The notes: a model not told the origin generated them from the letters alone. Counted from the stretch's first letter, positions 32,346 to 41,811 are shown. The stretch: DNA of 64,000 bases from an uncultured Acidobacteriia bacterium (GCA_903851195.1 CAINNJ010000064.1:1-64000), one strand, 5' to 3'. A program made the numbers and translations.

Positions 32346-33959
32346 CTAATCCTCCCGATATTCAAACCACCCAAAATCCGCCACCCTCCCCGCGCCCGAC
32401 AAATCCTGACACGCCATCCCCATGAACGCCCCCGTAAAATTCGGCAATCCCGGCCCGGTAGCTTCATCCGACAAAATACTCGCATCAAAACTCTGCGGCA
32501 GCAAATTCCATTCGCCTCCCGGACGCCGCCACCCAAAACGAAGAACATCCAGACAAATCTCCGCCCGAAGCTCCACCGGACCCTCGAACTCAACCGGAAC
32601 CGGCTCCGTGAACGCATCCGCCGAAGGCTGGTCGGGCAGCGCCGACATCACCCGCAAATGCTTCCCGTGCGCCTCGTCCCGGCACAAATAAAAATAATGA
32701 AACTTCGCCGCGTTGTAATAACACACCAGCCCGGCCATCTGCTGAAAATGTTCCGGCTCGAACTCAACTGACGTCTCCGCCACACACCGGTGCGCCTGTT
32801 GCCGCCGCGCCACCAGCGCCTGCCGAAACAGACTGCCGATCGTCTCGCGTCCGTACAATCGCAGCCAGCCCGGGCGCTCCGTCAGACAGAACAGTTCCTC
32901 CGGATAAGGCGACCGCAGCCACTGGAACCCAGCCGGCAACCCGGGACCGTCGAACACCACGCGCGACCCTACGCTCTCCCACTCGTGCCTCGCAAGCGAA
33001 GGCGCCGGAACCATAACCTCCGGAATTGCCGAACCGGAAACATGATAAAGCCACCCATCTTCCTTCCAGATCATTTTCTGGATTGCAGTCTCCCGCCCCA
33101 GCGTGCATCGCCCCCGGCCCGGCAAAGGCCTCCCGCACAGATGCACCATGTAGGTCTCGCCCGCCGGCGTCTCCACCAGGTCGGCATGTCCCGCGCGCTG
33201 CAAGGCAGCCTCGGCATGACCCCGCGACGTCAGAACATACCGGTCCGGATGCAGTTCATATGGCCCCCGCAAATCGCGCGAACGCGCCATCGTAACCGCA
33301 TGACCCCACCCCGTGCCGCCTTCCGCCGTCAGCAGGTAATAATAACCCTCGCGCTTATAAATGTGAGGACCTTCCGTGAACCCGATATCCGTGCCGCGAA
33401 AAATCACCTCGCGCTTCCCGATTAAACGCCGTTCCTCAGGCGAGTATTCCTGCAGCAAAATCCCCGCGAAACGATTCTGTCCCGGCCGGTGATCCCACAG
33501 CATCTGCGTCAGATATTTCCGTCCGTCGTCATCGTGAAACAGCGACGGATCGAAGCCCGTGGCATTCAGATAAACCGGATCCGACCACTCGCCGTGAATC
33601 GTCGGCGACGTCACCACGTAGTTATGAAAATCGCGTAGTGACGCCCCCGAAGCGCCCGCCTGCGTGGTGCGCCCATAACGCTTCACATCGGTGTAGACCA
33701 GCCAGAAAAGTCCGTCCGCCCAGGTCAGACACGGCGCCCAGACGCCACACGAATCGGGATCGCCCAGCATATTCAGCTGCGAAGCCCGGCGCAGCGGCTG
33801 TCGCAGCAACCGCCAGTGAACCAGGTCGCGTGAGTGATGAATCTGCACGCCCGGAAACCACTCAAAGGTCGACGTGGCGATATAGTAATCTTCCCCCACC
33901 CGGACGATGGACGGATCCGGGTGAAAACCCGGCAAAATCGGATTCGTAATTTCAGGCAT
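32346..33959 (-). CDS. GH43 beta-xylosidase / arabinofuranosidase
   Basis: 537 residues in the length range of XynB-like GH43 enzymes. The N-terminal five-bladed propeller carries the catalytic base Asp in FHPDPSIV, the pKa modulator Asp in ATGFDPSLFHDDDG, and the acid Glu in GFTEGPHIYK. The C-terminal about 200 residues form the beta-sandwich domain of this subfamily. No signal peptide is seen, so it acts on imported xylo-oligosaccharides in the cytoplasm. It overlaps the MFS transporter gene by 8 nt, which indicates co-expression with uptake. Confidence 0.92.
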   Translation of the reverse strand: MPEITNPILPGFHPDPSIVRVGEDYYIATSTFEWFPGVQIHHSRDLVHWRLLRQPLRRASQLNMLGDPDSCGVWAPCLTWADGLFWLVYTDVKRYGRTTQAGASGASLRDFHNYVVTSPTIHGEWSDPVYLNATGFDPSLFHDDDGRKYLTQMLWDHRPGQNRFAGILLQEYSPEERRLIGKREVIFRGTDIGFTEGPHIYKREGYYYLLTAEGGTGWGHAVTMARSRDLRGPYELHPDRYVLTSRGHAEAALQRAGHADLVETPAGETYMVHLCGRPLPGRGRCTLGRETAIQKMIWKEDGWLYHVSGSAIPEVMVPAPSLARHEWESVGSRVVFDGPGLPAGFQWLRSPYPEELFCLTERPGWLRLYGRETIGSLFRQALVARRQQAHRCVAETSVEFEPEHFQQMAGLVCYYNAAKFHYFYLCRDEAHGKHLRVMSALPDQPSADAFTEPVPVEFEGPVELRAEICLDVLRFGWRRPGGEWNLLPQSFDASILSDEATGPGLPNFTGAFMGMACQDLSGAGRVADFGWFEYRED

Positions 33960-35208
33960 TTTTCGATGCGGGATCTCTCACCAGTATCCAAAGCAGCGCA
34001 GCCCCAACCAAATCCAGCAGCCCCAGACAAACAAAAAACGGCGAATATCCCACCGTGGTCACCAGCCCCCCGATGGCAAGCGAAAATAACAGGAGCCCCA
34101 GATTCCCGAACACTCCCGCCATGCCCGCCACCGTAGCCACTTCGCTGCGAGAAAAAAGATCGGACGACATCGTGATTACCGTCACAGAAAGCGTCTGGTG
34201 CGCAAAACCCGCCAGAGACAGCAGCGCAAGGGCCGCGTACGGGCTCTCCACCGTGCCCACGAACGCCACGCCCACCATCAGCAACGCTCCAAAGGTAAAA
34301 GTGGCCCGCCGCGCATTAATCAGCGTGAGCCCGCGCCCCTGAAACACCCGGCTCAGGAATCCCCCGAAGACACACCCGATATCCGCGGCGAGAAAAGGCA
34401 GCCATGCCGTGAGCGCAATCTGTTTCAGTTCCATATGGCGCACGGTCGATAAATACAGCGGCAGCCACACCGTCAAAGTTCCCCATGTTGGATCGGCCAG
34501 AAACCTCGGCAGCGCGATTCCCCAGAAATTCCTCTGCCCCGCGATCCGCAACGCCGAAGGCCGCTTGCCTCCGGCCAGTGCCGGCTCCTGCCCCGCCGCA
34601 ATATACTGCCGCTCCTCGTCTCCCAGACCGGGATGCGTTGCCGGCGGATGATAAAAGCGGAGCCAAAGCAACACCCAAACCAAGCCAAGCGACCCCGTAA
34701 TTACAAAGGCGAACTGCCAGTTATAAAACAGAATCGCCCACGCAACCAGCGGAGGCGCGAGCATCGATCCCACCGAAGCGCCGATGTTGTAAATTCCCCC
34801 CGCGATTCCCCGTTCGTTCGCCGGAAACCACTCCGACGTGGCCTTCATTCCCGCCGGATTTGCCGAGCCCTCTGCCAGCCCCAGCATGCCCCGCAGAACC
34901 GCGAACATCGGCCAGTTGCGGGCGAAGGCATGCGCCATGTTGATGAATGACCACGCCACCGCGAAAATCGCGTAACCCGTCTTCAGCCCCAGCACATCGA
35001 GCGCGTACCCGCAAAACGGCTGCAGCATGATGGCGCCCTGAAACGCCGCGTTGATCCACGAATACTGCTGCGGACCGATGTGCAGATCTCTGATCAGCGT
35101 CGGCGCCGCGACCGAAAGCGTGGCGCGGGTCAGATAGTTAACGGTCGCGCCCAACATAATGAGGGAGATCATCCACCAGCGCAGGCTCGGAATTCTGGAT
35201 TTCGTCAT
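33952..35208 (-). CDS. MFS transporter, anion/hexuronate (ACS) family-like
   Basis: 418 residues with about 12 predicted hydrophobic helices. The N-terminus (WWMISLIMLGATVNYLTRATLSVAAPTL) and RGMLGLAEGSANPAGMKATSEWF, with a following NERGIAGG loop, are typical of ExuT/ACS-family symporters. It is translated just before, and overlapping, the GH43 gene, so it probably imports a sugar acid or oligosaccharide from xylan. Confidence 0.88.
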   Translation of the reverse strand: MTKSRIPSLRWWMISLIMLGATVNYLTRATLSVAAPTLIRDLHIGPQQYSWINAAFQGAIMLQPFCGYALDVLGLKTGYAIFAVAWSFINMAHAFARNWPMFAVLRGMLGLAEGSANPAGMKATSEWFPANERGIAGGIYNIGASVGSMLAPPLVAWAILFYNWQFAFVITGSLGLVWVLLWLRFYHPPATHPGLGDEERQYIAAGQEPALAGGKRPSALRIAGQRNFWGIALPRFLADPTWGTLTVWLPLYLSTVRHMELKQIALTAWLPFLAADIGCVFGGFLSRVFQGRGLTLINARRATFTFGALLMVGVAFVGTVESPYAALALLSLAGFAHQTLSVTVITMSSDLFSRSEVATVAGMAGVFGNLGLLLFSLAIGGLVTTVGYSPFFVCLGLLDLVGAALLWILVRDPASKNA

Positions 35209-35246
35209 GGAATTAGCGGGAAAGGAGATTGGGCCACGTCATTATT

Positions 35247-36455
35247 TCACACGGCCCGTTCGAAAATCGCCGTGATCCCCTGGCCCACGCCGATACACAT
35301 CGTGCAGAGCGCATATCTCGCGCCGCTCCGCTGCAACTGATATATTGCCGTCGTCGCCAGCCGCGCGCCGCTCGCGCCCAGCGGATGCCCCAGCGCAATC
35401 GCGCCACCCTGTGGATTCACCCGCGGATCGTCCTCTGCCACTCCGAGTTCCCGCAGCACCGCAACCCCCTGCGCCGCGAACGCTTCGTTCAGCTCGATCA
35501 CATCCATCTGCCCGATCGTGAGCCCCGCTTTCGCCAGCGCCTTGCGCGTCGCCGGCACCGGACCCATGCCCATCAGGCGCGGAGCCACCCCGGCGGTCGC
35601 CGAAGCGACGAAACGCGCCCGCGGCTTCAACCCGAACTCCCGAACCGCCGCTTCCGATGCCAGCAGCAGCGCCGCCGCGCCATCGTTCACCCCGGACGCA
35701 TTGCCCGCCGTCACCGTGCCGTCCGGCTTCACGATCGGCTTTAAACCCGCTAACCCCGTCAGCGTCGTGTCCGGACGCGAATGCTCATCGGCGGCCACCA
35801 GCAGCGCCGGGCCTTTCTTCTGTCCCACCGGCACGGGCGTAATCTCCTCCGCCATTCGCCCGTCCGCGATTGCCCGCGCCGCCTTCTCCTGGCTCCGCAA
35901 CGCGAACAGATCCTGATCCCCCCGCGATACCCCAAACCCGGCAGCCACGTTTTCCGCCGTTTCCGCCATCGAATCCGTCCCGTACAATCGCTTCATCGCC
36001 GGGTTCACAAACCGCCACCCCAGCGTCGTGTCCTCGAACTTCAGCTCCCGCGCAAACGCCGACTCCGCCTTGCCAACAACGAACGGCGCGCGCGACATAC
36101 TCTCCACCCCGCCCGCAATCGCCATCTCGATCTCACCGCTTCCAATCGACCGCGCCGCCAGCGACACCGCATCGAGACTCGATCCGCACAGGCGATTAAT
36201 CGTCGTGCCCGGGACCTCTTCCTTCAGCCCGGCCAGCAGCAACGCCATCCGCGCCACGTTGCGATTGTCTTCCCCCGCCTGATTCGCGCAGCCGAGAAAA
36301 ACCTCGTCCAGACGCCCCCAATCCACCGCAGGGTTCCTCTCTACCAGAGCCCGGATCGGAATCGCCGCCAGATCGTCGGTCCGCACCCCGGACAACCCGC
36401 CCCCGTAACGTCCGATCGGCGTTCGGATCGCATCGCAGAAATAAACGGTTCTCAT
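35247..36455 (-). CDS. Acetyl-CoA acyltransferase, 3-oxoadipyl-CoA thiolase-like
   Basis: 402 residues with all thiolase landmarks: acyl-accepting Cys in INRLCGSSLDAV, NEAFAAQ, GGAIALGHPLGASGAR, and the second Cys in CTMCIGVGQG. It is closest in style to PcaF/PaaJ, which cleave 3-oxoadipyl-CoA to succinyl-CoA and acetyl-CoA. The nearby ferulate genes produce aromatic acids that feed the beta-ketoadipate route, which supports that subtype, although a general FadA-like beta-oxidation thiolase is possible. Confidence 0.88.
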   Translation of the reverse strand: MRTVYFCDAIRTPIGRYGGGLSGVRTDDLAAIPIRALVERNPAVDWGRLDEVFLGCANQAGEDNRNVARMALLLAGLKEEVPGTTINRLCGSSLDAVSLAARSIGSGEIEMAIAGGVESMSRAPFVVGKAESAFARELKFEDTTLGWRFVNPAMKRLYGTDSMAETAENVAAGFGVSRGDQDLFALRSQEKAARAIADGRMAEEITPVPVGQKKGPALLVAADEHSRPDTTLTGLAGLKPIVKPDGTVTAGNASGVNDGAAALLLASEAAVREFGLKPRARFVASATAGVAPRLMGMGPVPATRKALAKAGLTIGQMDVIELNEAFAAQGVAVLRELGVAEDDPRVNPQGGAIALGHPLGASGARLATTAIYQLQRSGARYALCTMCIGVGQGITAIFERAV

Positions 36456-36503
36456 CAGCCCTGGCTTACCCGGTTTTCAGCTTACAACCGGGTATATGCC
36501 ATC

Positions 36504-36998
36504 ATGTTTTTTCTGTCAAGACTGCGGCTTATCTTTCTTCTCGACGCTACCCTGCTGATCGCCATCTGCGCGCTCGAAACCGTCAACTTCACGGGCCTGA
36601 TCCTGCACGAGTGGCTCGGCCTCCTGATGCCGTTCCTGATCCTCGCGCACCTGTTGTTCTCGTGGACCTGGATCGCCGCCACCACACGCCGCCTCTTCTC
36701 CTCCCGCAGCGGCCGCGCGGACACCCGGACCCGCATCAACTACTTTCTGACGCTCGCCCTCTTCGCCTGCATCACCGCGCAAATCCTCTCCGGAATCCTT
36801 ATTTCCCAACAGGCCATCCCCTTCCTCACGAAGAAACCGGCGCTCGCTCTGACCGAAAACCTCGCGTGGGGCCGCATTCACAAGAACTCCTCGGATTTCG
36901 CCGTCGCTCTCGTCTCGTTCCATCTCGCGATCAACTGGAACTGGCTGGCGGCCGCCGTGCGCTCCCGCCTCGGCTGGCGAAAAGCAGGCGCGCGATGA
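36504..36998 (+). CDS. DUF4405-like four-helix membrane protein
   Basis: 164 residues from ATG 36504. There are four hydrophobic helices, with histidines in LILHEWLG, LILAHLLF, WGRIHKNS and VSFHLAINW. Paired helix histidines of this type are seen in cytochrome b561-like and DUF4405 proteins and may bind haem. The gene is divergent from the thiolase gene and overlaps the next small gene (ATGA). Confidence 0.6.
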   Translation: MFFLSRLRLIFLLDATLLIAICALETVNFTGLILHEWLGLLMPFLILAHLLFSWTWIAATTRRLFSSRSGRADTRTRINYFLTLALFACITAQILSGILISQQAIPFLTKKPALALTENLAWGRIHKNSSDFAVALVSFHLAINWNWLAAAVRSRLGWRKAGAR

Positions 36999-37264
36999 TG
37001 CCGTTCGTCCGCACCCTCGGCCGCATCGTGCTGATCGCGGTTGCAGCCACCTTCTTTGCCGGTCTTACCTTCGTTTATTCCCGAACTGTCCGGCCCCGTG
37101 CCGAACGGCGCGAGTTCCGGGGCCGCGGCCCGCGCGAACAACGCGATCCGCACCCGCGCCCGACTGAACCCCGGCCAGGAGCCTTCCCGGTGTTCCTGCG
37201 GCAATGCGGAGTCTTCGCCGTGGTCACCCTTGCCGGACGAAAGATCCTTCGCCTGCGTCTCTGA
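36995..37264 (+). CDS. Small single-pass membrane protein (89 aa)
   Basis: It starts ATGA-coupled to the preceding membrane protein gene. One N-terminal hydrophobic segment (IVLIAVAATFFAGLTFVY) is followed by an Arg/Pro-rich region. The 3' end overlaps the convergent acyl-CoA synthetase gene by 41 nt. No family was recognised. Coding potential is moderate and rests on the coupling and the membrane helix. Confidence 0.5.
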   Translation: MMPFVRTLGRIVLIAVAATFFAGLTFVYSRTVRPRAERREFRGRGPREQRDPHPRPTEPRPGAFPVFLRQCGVFAVVTLAGRKILRLRL

Positions 37265-39377
37265 TCTCCGTCACAAGCAGCGCATCCAGAGCCATCGCGC
37301 CCTGGCCCGCCGCATACACAACCACCGGATTCACATCGATCTCGACGATGGAAGCGTTCGACAACAGCAGAGCGCCCACTCTCGCTACAATCTCCGCGGC
37401 GGCCCGGACATCCGCAACTCCCGATCCCCGAAATCCGCGCAGCAGCGCAGCCCCTCGCAAAAGGTGAAGTTCCGCCTCGATCCGTTCCACCGGAAGATCC
37501 GGTGCCAGCAACCGGACATCCTGCAACGCCTCCGCCACCACGCCACCCAGTCCGATCATCAGCACGGGGCCCCAATCCCTGTCATGACGCCCGCCCACGA
37601 TCAGTTCCACCCCGCGTTGCCCCATCTTTTCCACCAGCACACCATCCAGCGGAAGCCTTGGCATCGCGCGCGCCACATTTCCGTGGAGCCGTACCCACGC
37701 CGCGCGCAGAGCGTCCGCATCGGTTAAATTGAGGATCACACCGCCCGCTTCGCTCTTGTGCGACAACGCCGCCACCTGCGCCTTCAACGCCACGGGGAAA
37801 CCGATTCGCTCCGCGATCGCTACCGCCTCCTCCGGGCTTTTGGCCAGCGCGCCCGCGGGAACCGGAATTCCGGCGTACCGCAGGACTTCCTTGCTCCTGT
37901 ATTCGGGCATGACTCCCGCCGGCAGCGGCGCTCCTTCCAGCACCTTCGCCGGCGCCGTCCCGAACCGCGCTCTCGCCGCGCCCCGCTCCGTCACGATCGC
38001 CAGAGCCTGCAACGCGCGCTCCGGCGAAACGAAAAACGGAACGTTCAGCGCCCGCAGTTCCTCCACGAAGACGGGCGAGATCCGCGCCCCCTCGTCCATC
38101 CCCGCGAACACAATGGGCTTACGCCGCGAGGCCTCCGGCAACTCGCGGATCGCCCCGATAATCGAGGGAAACTTCAGACCGCTCGTGCTCTCATCAGTCA
38201 AAATAATGACCAGCAGCAGACTGCCGAACTGTTCGTCCGCCAGAATCACCGGCAAAGTACGGCGGTACAGCCCCGGATCGACCAATGCCTGCGCCGTCAG
38301 GTCCATCGGATTCGTCGGCGGAATAAACTCCGGCAGCACCGCGCGCAGCGCATCCGCCACGCTCCCGCTGAACTCCGGCAGCCCCAGCCCGGCCCGGTCG
38401 CAGAAATCCAGCGCAATCGCCTTGAACGTGCCGGATTCGGTCAGCACGGCCGCGCCTTTCACCGGGAATGCAGGCTGCGGCAAACACGACATCCGCAGCA
38501 GAAGTTCCGACACGTCGGTGAGTTGTTCGAGCGTATCCACCACCACCACGCCCGCCCGTTCCACCTTCGTGCGCATCACCATGTAGTCGCCCGCCATCGC
38601 GCCGGTGTGCGTGGCGGCCGAGGCGCGCGCCGCGCCGCTGCGCCCGGGATGCAGCAGCACGATGCTCTTCCCCCGCTGCAGCGCCCGTTCCGCCAGCGCC
38701 AGAAACCGACGCGCGCCACGGAACTGCTCCACGATCATCGTGATCACGCGCGTGTGCGGATCGTCGATCAGGTACTCGACATAATCCTCCACGCCGCTTG
38801 CCGCTTCGTTGCCGCTCGAAACCGAATACGAAACACCCAGCTTTCGCGCCGCGAAATTCGCGATCAGCACCGCCGCCATCGCGCCGCTCTGCGATACGAT
38901 CGCAATCCCCTGCCGCCCGGCCTCCAGCGTGACCTCCGGCGTCGAGATGAACGTGAGCGCCACGCCATCCACCGAATTCACCATTCCCAGGCAGTTCGGG
39001 CCCAGGATGATCATCCCGCTTTCCCGCGCAATCCGCGCAATCCCGTCCTGCTCCGCGCGGCCCGCTTCGCCGCTTTCCGCGAACCCGCCCGCGAACACGA
39101 TCGCCGCCCCCACTCCTCGCCGCGCGCACCCTTCCAGCGCCTCCCGCACACCTGCCCGTGGAATCGCCAGCACCGCACAGTCGATCCCCGCGGGCAAAGC
39201 GTCCACCGAGGGATAACAGGGGCGCCCGCCAATCTCGTCCCGTTTCGGATTCACCAGGTAAATCTCACCCCGATAACCCGCACGCTCCAGATTCGCCAGC
39301 ACGCCCGCACCAAGCGAGCCCCGATTGGGCGATGCCCCGACAATCGCCACCGACGCCGGGCGCAGCAGCCGGTTCAT
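37224..39377 (-). CDS. ADP-forming acyl-CoA synthetase, probable feruloyl-CoA synthetase (FerA-like)
   Basis: 717 residues with fused alpha and beta parts. The CoA-binding Rossmann domain (SVAIVGASPNRGSLG, ILGPNCLGMVN) and succinyl-CoA ligase-like domains (SQSGAMA, LTESGTFKAI) are followed by a C-terminal ATP-grasp (FPVALKAQVAALSHKSEAGGV, VEIDVNPVVV). The ATG overlaps the stop of the feruloyl-CoA hydratase-lyase gene (ATGA). That pairing is the arrangement of ADP-forming FerA with FerB, so ferulate, coumarate or caffeate activation is likely. The substrate is inferred from the partner. Confidence 0.85.
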   Translation of the reverse strand: MNRLLRPASVAIVGASPNRGSLGAGVLANLERAGYRGEIYLVNPKRDEIGGRPCYPSVDALPAGIDCAVLAIPRAGVREALEGCARRGVGAAIVFAGGFAESGEAGRAEQDGIARIARESGMIILGPNCLGMVNSVDGVALTFISTPEVTLEAGRQGIAIVSQSGAMAAVLIANFAARKLGVSYSVSSGNEAASGVEDYVEYLIDDPHTRVITMIVEQFRGARRFLALAERALQRGKSIVLLHPGRSGAARASAATHTGAMAGDYMVMRTKVERAGVVVVDTLEQLTDVSELLLRMSCLPQPAFPVKGAAVLTESGTFKAIALDFCDRAGLGLPEFSGSVADALRAVLPEFIPPTNPMDLTAQALVDPGLYRRTLPVILADEQFGSLLLVIILTDESTSGLKFPSIIGAIRELPEASRRKPIVFAGMDEGARISPVFVEELRALNVPFFVSPERALQALAIVTERGAARARFGTAPAKVLEGAPLPAGVMPEYRSKEVLRYAGIPVPAGALAKSPEEAVAIAERIGFPVALKAQVAALSHKSEAGGVILNLTDADALRAAWVRLHGNVARAMPRLPLDGVLVEKMGQRGVELIVGGRHDRDWGPVLMIGLGGVVAEALQDVRLLAPDLPVERIEAELHLLRGAALLRGFRGSGVADVRAAAEIVARVGALLLSNASIVEIDVNPVVVYAAGQGAMALDALLVTEIRDAGEGSFVRQG

Positions 39378-40204
39378 CTTTTGTAAGCCTGCAAACCCGG
39401 CTTGATGCTCTTTTCATCGAGGAACTGTTTCATCCCCTGTTCGCGGCCATGTTCCGGATCGCGAAGCTGTGCCTGGTCCAGCTTGGCGTAGAGATAATCC
39501 TCGCTCTGTTCCCAGGTCAGTTCGCGGCAGCGCTTAAAACCATGCTTCGCCGCCCGCAATACCACTGGATTCTTCTCCGCCAGCTTCCTCGCCAGTGCAA
39601 TCGTCTCCTCGCGCAACCGCTCGAGCGGCACCGCGCGATTCACCAGACCCATCGACGCCGCCTCCACGCCCGTAAACGTATCCCCCGTCATGATGTACTC
39701 GAGCGCCTTCCGCTGCCCCACCGTGTCGGCCATCGCCTTACTAACCAGATTCCCGGGCGGAATACCCCAGTTGATCTCGGACAGCCCGAACACCGCCGTT
39801 TCCGCGACAATGGCAAGATCGCAGGCCACCAGCGGAGAAAAGCCGCCGCCAAAGCACCAGCCATTCACCATGGCGATGGTCGGTTTGCTGTACATCCGCA
39901 GCAACTTCCACTGCCAGGTGGAAGCGTCGCGCCGAACCCTCTCCTGCACAATCTCGGGTGCCCCGTCGATTTCCCGGAAATATTCCTTCAAATCCATCCC
40001 GGCCGTCCACGCCGAGCCCGCGCCGGTCAATACGAGCACCTTCACCTCCGCGTCCAGTTCCAGCGCAAGCAAAATCTCGCACATTTCGCTGTTCAGCGTG
40101 GGGCTCATCGCATTGCGCTTTTCAGGCCGGTTAAAAGTCACCCAGCCGATGCCGTCCTGCACTTCGACCAGCACCGTCTTCCATCGGCCCGTGTAGTCGC
40201 TCAT
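39374..40204 (-). CDS. ech: p-hydroxycinnamoyl-CoA hydratase-lyase (feruloyl-CoA hydratase/lyase)
   Basis: ATG 40204 with GGAGA upstream gives 276 residues, exactly the size of Pseudomonas Ech. Crotonase signatures and Ech-specific stretches are present: NRPEKRNAMSPTLN, GAGSAWTAGMDLKEYFRE, KPTIAMVNGWCFGGGFSPL, FGLSEINWGIPPGNLVSK and the C-terminal KSIKPGLQAYKR. The enzyme turns feruloyl-CoA into vanillin plus acetyl-CoA. It forms a two-gene operon with the synthetase. Confidence 0.95.
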   Translation of the reverse strand: MSDYTGRWKTVLVEVQDGIGWVTFNRPEKRNAMSPTLNSEMCEILLALELDAEVKVLVLTGAGSAWTAGMDLKEYFREIDGAPEIVQERVRRDASTWQWKLLRMYSKPTIAMVNGWCFGGGFSPLVACDLAIVAETAVFGLSEINWGIPPGNLVSKAMADTVGQRKALEYIMTGDTFTGVEAASMGLVNRAVPLERLREETIALARKLAEKNPVVLRAAKHGFKRCRELTWEQSEDYLYAKLDQAQLRDPEHGREQGMKQFLDEKSIKPGLQAYKR

Positions 40205-40349
40205 CTCTCCGTCTCCAGTCTTCGTCGATGACACGAAACAGAGGGGTGCCGCATCCAAAGCGGGGTCCGTGTCATCGCCACGTGCATCGTATAGCACGCC
40301 GCGGACGGAATGCAACCAATTCACGGGGAGCCTGTCACAATAGGCCTGC

Positions 40350-40787
40350 ATGAGCCCGTGTCCACCTGAACTCGTCCAGATCTTCCGGCTGATCGCGGAT
40401 GTCGGCGAACCCGTCACGATTGAAGGAACCCTGCACGGAACACGGCGCCTGATCCCGATCCTGGGTGGCGAAGTCTCCGGCCCGCGCCTGCGAGGAAAGG
40501 TGTTGCCGGGCGGTGCCGACTTCCAGACCGTCCGCCCGGACGGCGTCATCGATCTGCATGCCCGCTACATTCTGCAACTGGAGGATGAGGCTCTCGTGTA
40601 CGTGGAGAATTCCGGCTTCCGCCACGGCGCCGCGGATTCCGTCTACTTCTGCACCGCAGCCCGCTTCGAGTGCGCTGCCGGCCCGCACGACTGGCTGACC
40701 AGGCATATCATCGTCGCCCAGGGCGTCCGGCGGCCGGCACAGGTCGAACTCGACTTCTTTCTTCTCTCCCGAACACCGACGGCCTGA
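40350..40787 (+). CDS. DUF3237 (UPF0311) family protein
   Basis: 145 residues with the family pattern: GTLHGTRRLIPILGGEVSGPRLRGKVLPGGADFQTVRPDG, LHARYILQLEDEALVYVENSG, RHGAADSVYF, W near the end and F-L-L at the C-terminus. It is a lipocalin-like beta barrel of unknown function, often found near aromatic-acid genes. It is divergent from ech across a 145-bp gap. Confidence 0.85.
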   Translation: MSPCPPELVQIFRLIADVGEPVTIEGTLHGTRRLIPILGGEVSGPRLRGKVLPGGADFQTVRPDGVIDLHARYILQLEDEALVYVENSGFRHGAADSVYFCTAARFECAAGPHDWLTRHIIVAQGVRRPAQVELDFFLLSRTPTA

Positions 40788-40812
40788 AAGACGGCCTGAA
40801 AACAGAGATTGC

Positions 40813-40841
40813 GCCGGGATCCCGCACACCGCGATCCCGGC
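40813..40841. terminator. Bidirectional-type hairpin after the DUF3237 gene
   Basis: GCCGGGATC and GATCCCGGC form a perfect 9-bp stem with an 11-nt loop. There is no T-tract. It lies 25 nt beyond the stop of the plus-strand gene and before a minus-strand remnant, so transcription from either side could end here. Confidence 0.5.
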
Positions 40842-40866
40842 CAACCGGAACCAACTCGTCCGATCT

Positions 40867-41040
40867 TCAGACGCCGGACCGACGCGAAGCCCTTCGGCAG
40901 CACCACAAAAACAACCCCAGCGCGCCCATGTAAATCGCGAGCGTCGGCATCATGCCTGGCTCCGGAACGCGGACCACCAGCAGGGCCCCGGCCCGGGACA
41001 CGAAGTGGTTCGAAAGCGCGAAATCGATTGCATTAAGCAT
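40867..41040 (-). pseudogene. PEP-CTERM sorting-tail remnant (57 codons)
   Basis: The minus-strand reading from ATG 41040 ends in VPEPGMMPTLAIYMGALGLF followed by a short Trp/Cys/Arg tail. That is a VPEP motif, a hydrophobic helix and basic residues, which is the PEP-CTERM/exosortase sorting signal. An in-frame stop lies 27 nt upstream of the ATG and no exported domain precedes it, so it is a truncated gene end. It borders the exopolysaccharide locus, where exosortase systems commonly sit. Confidence 0.6.
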
Positions 41041-41178
41041 AGGATTTAAACCGAGTCTACCCTTCCATCAAACACACTTCAAGAAAGTTCTCTGATGGTC
41101 CGGCGCGAACTGTAATGCATGAGGAAAAACCCTCTCCGTTCCGGCTAGCTCCCGGTTATTTTCGGAGGTATGTGAGTC

Positions 41179-41811
41179 TTGCAATACCCCATAAACTTCT
41201 TCCCGCTTTTCACCGATATACAACTGGTGCCCACTACTCAACAAGACAGCAGCCTCCCCTGGTACGCCATCCGGATTCGCTCCCGCGCGGAGATCTCGGT
41301 CGCGGCAATTCTCCGCGGGAAGGGCTATGAGGAATTTCTTCCCCTCTACCGCTCGACTCGTCAGTGGTCAGATCGGCAAAAGACCGTTGAACTGCCCTTG
41401 TTTCCGGGATATCTCTTCTGCCGCCTCGACATGAACGACCGGATCCTGCCCATCCTGAGCACCCCCGGAGTCATCGCCTTCGCGGGCGCGGGCAGGACAC
41501 CGGTCGCAATCCCGGAAAATGAAATCGCGGCGATTCAGTCGATCGTCCGGTCGGGCCTCGCCGCGCTGCCCTGGCCGTCATTGACGGCGGGCGCCAATGT
41601 TCTCATTGAGCGGGGTCCCCTGACCGGCGTTGAAGGGGTCACCGTGAAAGTGGACGGCAAGCAGCGCCTGGTCGTGTCTGTCCCTCTGCTGCAAAGGTCC
41701 GTGATGGTGGAAATCGACCGCCGCTGGATCCGCCCGATCGGCCCGCCGAAGAGCGGCCCGAGGGACAACGCAAAGCTCGGCGAAAAACGGAGTGCTTCTT
41801 ATGCAGGATAA
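41179..41811 (+). CDS. NusG-like transcription antiterminator (RfaH/UpxY type)
   Basis: 210 residues. TTG 41179 is preceded by GGAGGT (41164-41169) at 9-nt spacing. The NGN domain begins at WYAIRIRSRAE and contains KTVELPLFPGYLFCRLD. The KOW region is at about residues 145-180 (AGANVLIERGPLTGVEGVTVKV). Specialised NusG paralogues at the head of polysaccharide loci prevent early termination in long operons. This one is the first gene on the plus strand of the locus. An ops-like sequence occurs in the 45.7-kb leader, a possible target. Confidence 0.88.
   Translation: MQYPINFFPLFTDIQLVPTTQQDSSLPWYAIRIRSRAEISVAAILRGKGYEEFLPLYRSTRQWSDRQKTVELPLFPGYLFCRLDMNDRILPILSTPGVIAFAGAGRTPVAIPENEIAAIQSIVRSGLAALPWPSLTAGANVLIERGPLTGVEGVTVKVDGKQRLVVSVPLLQRSVMVEIDRRWIRPIGPPKSGPRDNAKLGEKRSASYAG

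Noticed and set aside
32133-32771. 212-codon frame across the tRNA stub
   Set aside because: It crosses the tRNA 3' end and lies antisense to the gh43 gene; Arg/His-rich shadow.
37758-39386. 542-codon plus-strand frame opposite the acyl-CoA synthetase
   Set aside because: An Arg/His-rich shadow of a clear synthetase gene; no motif or ribosome site.
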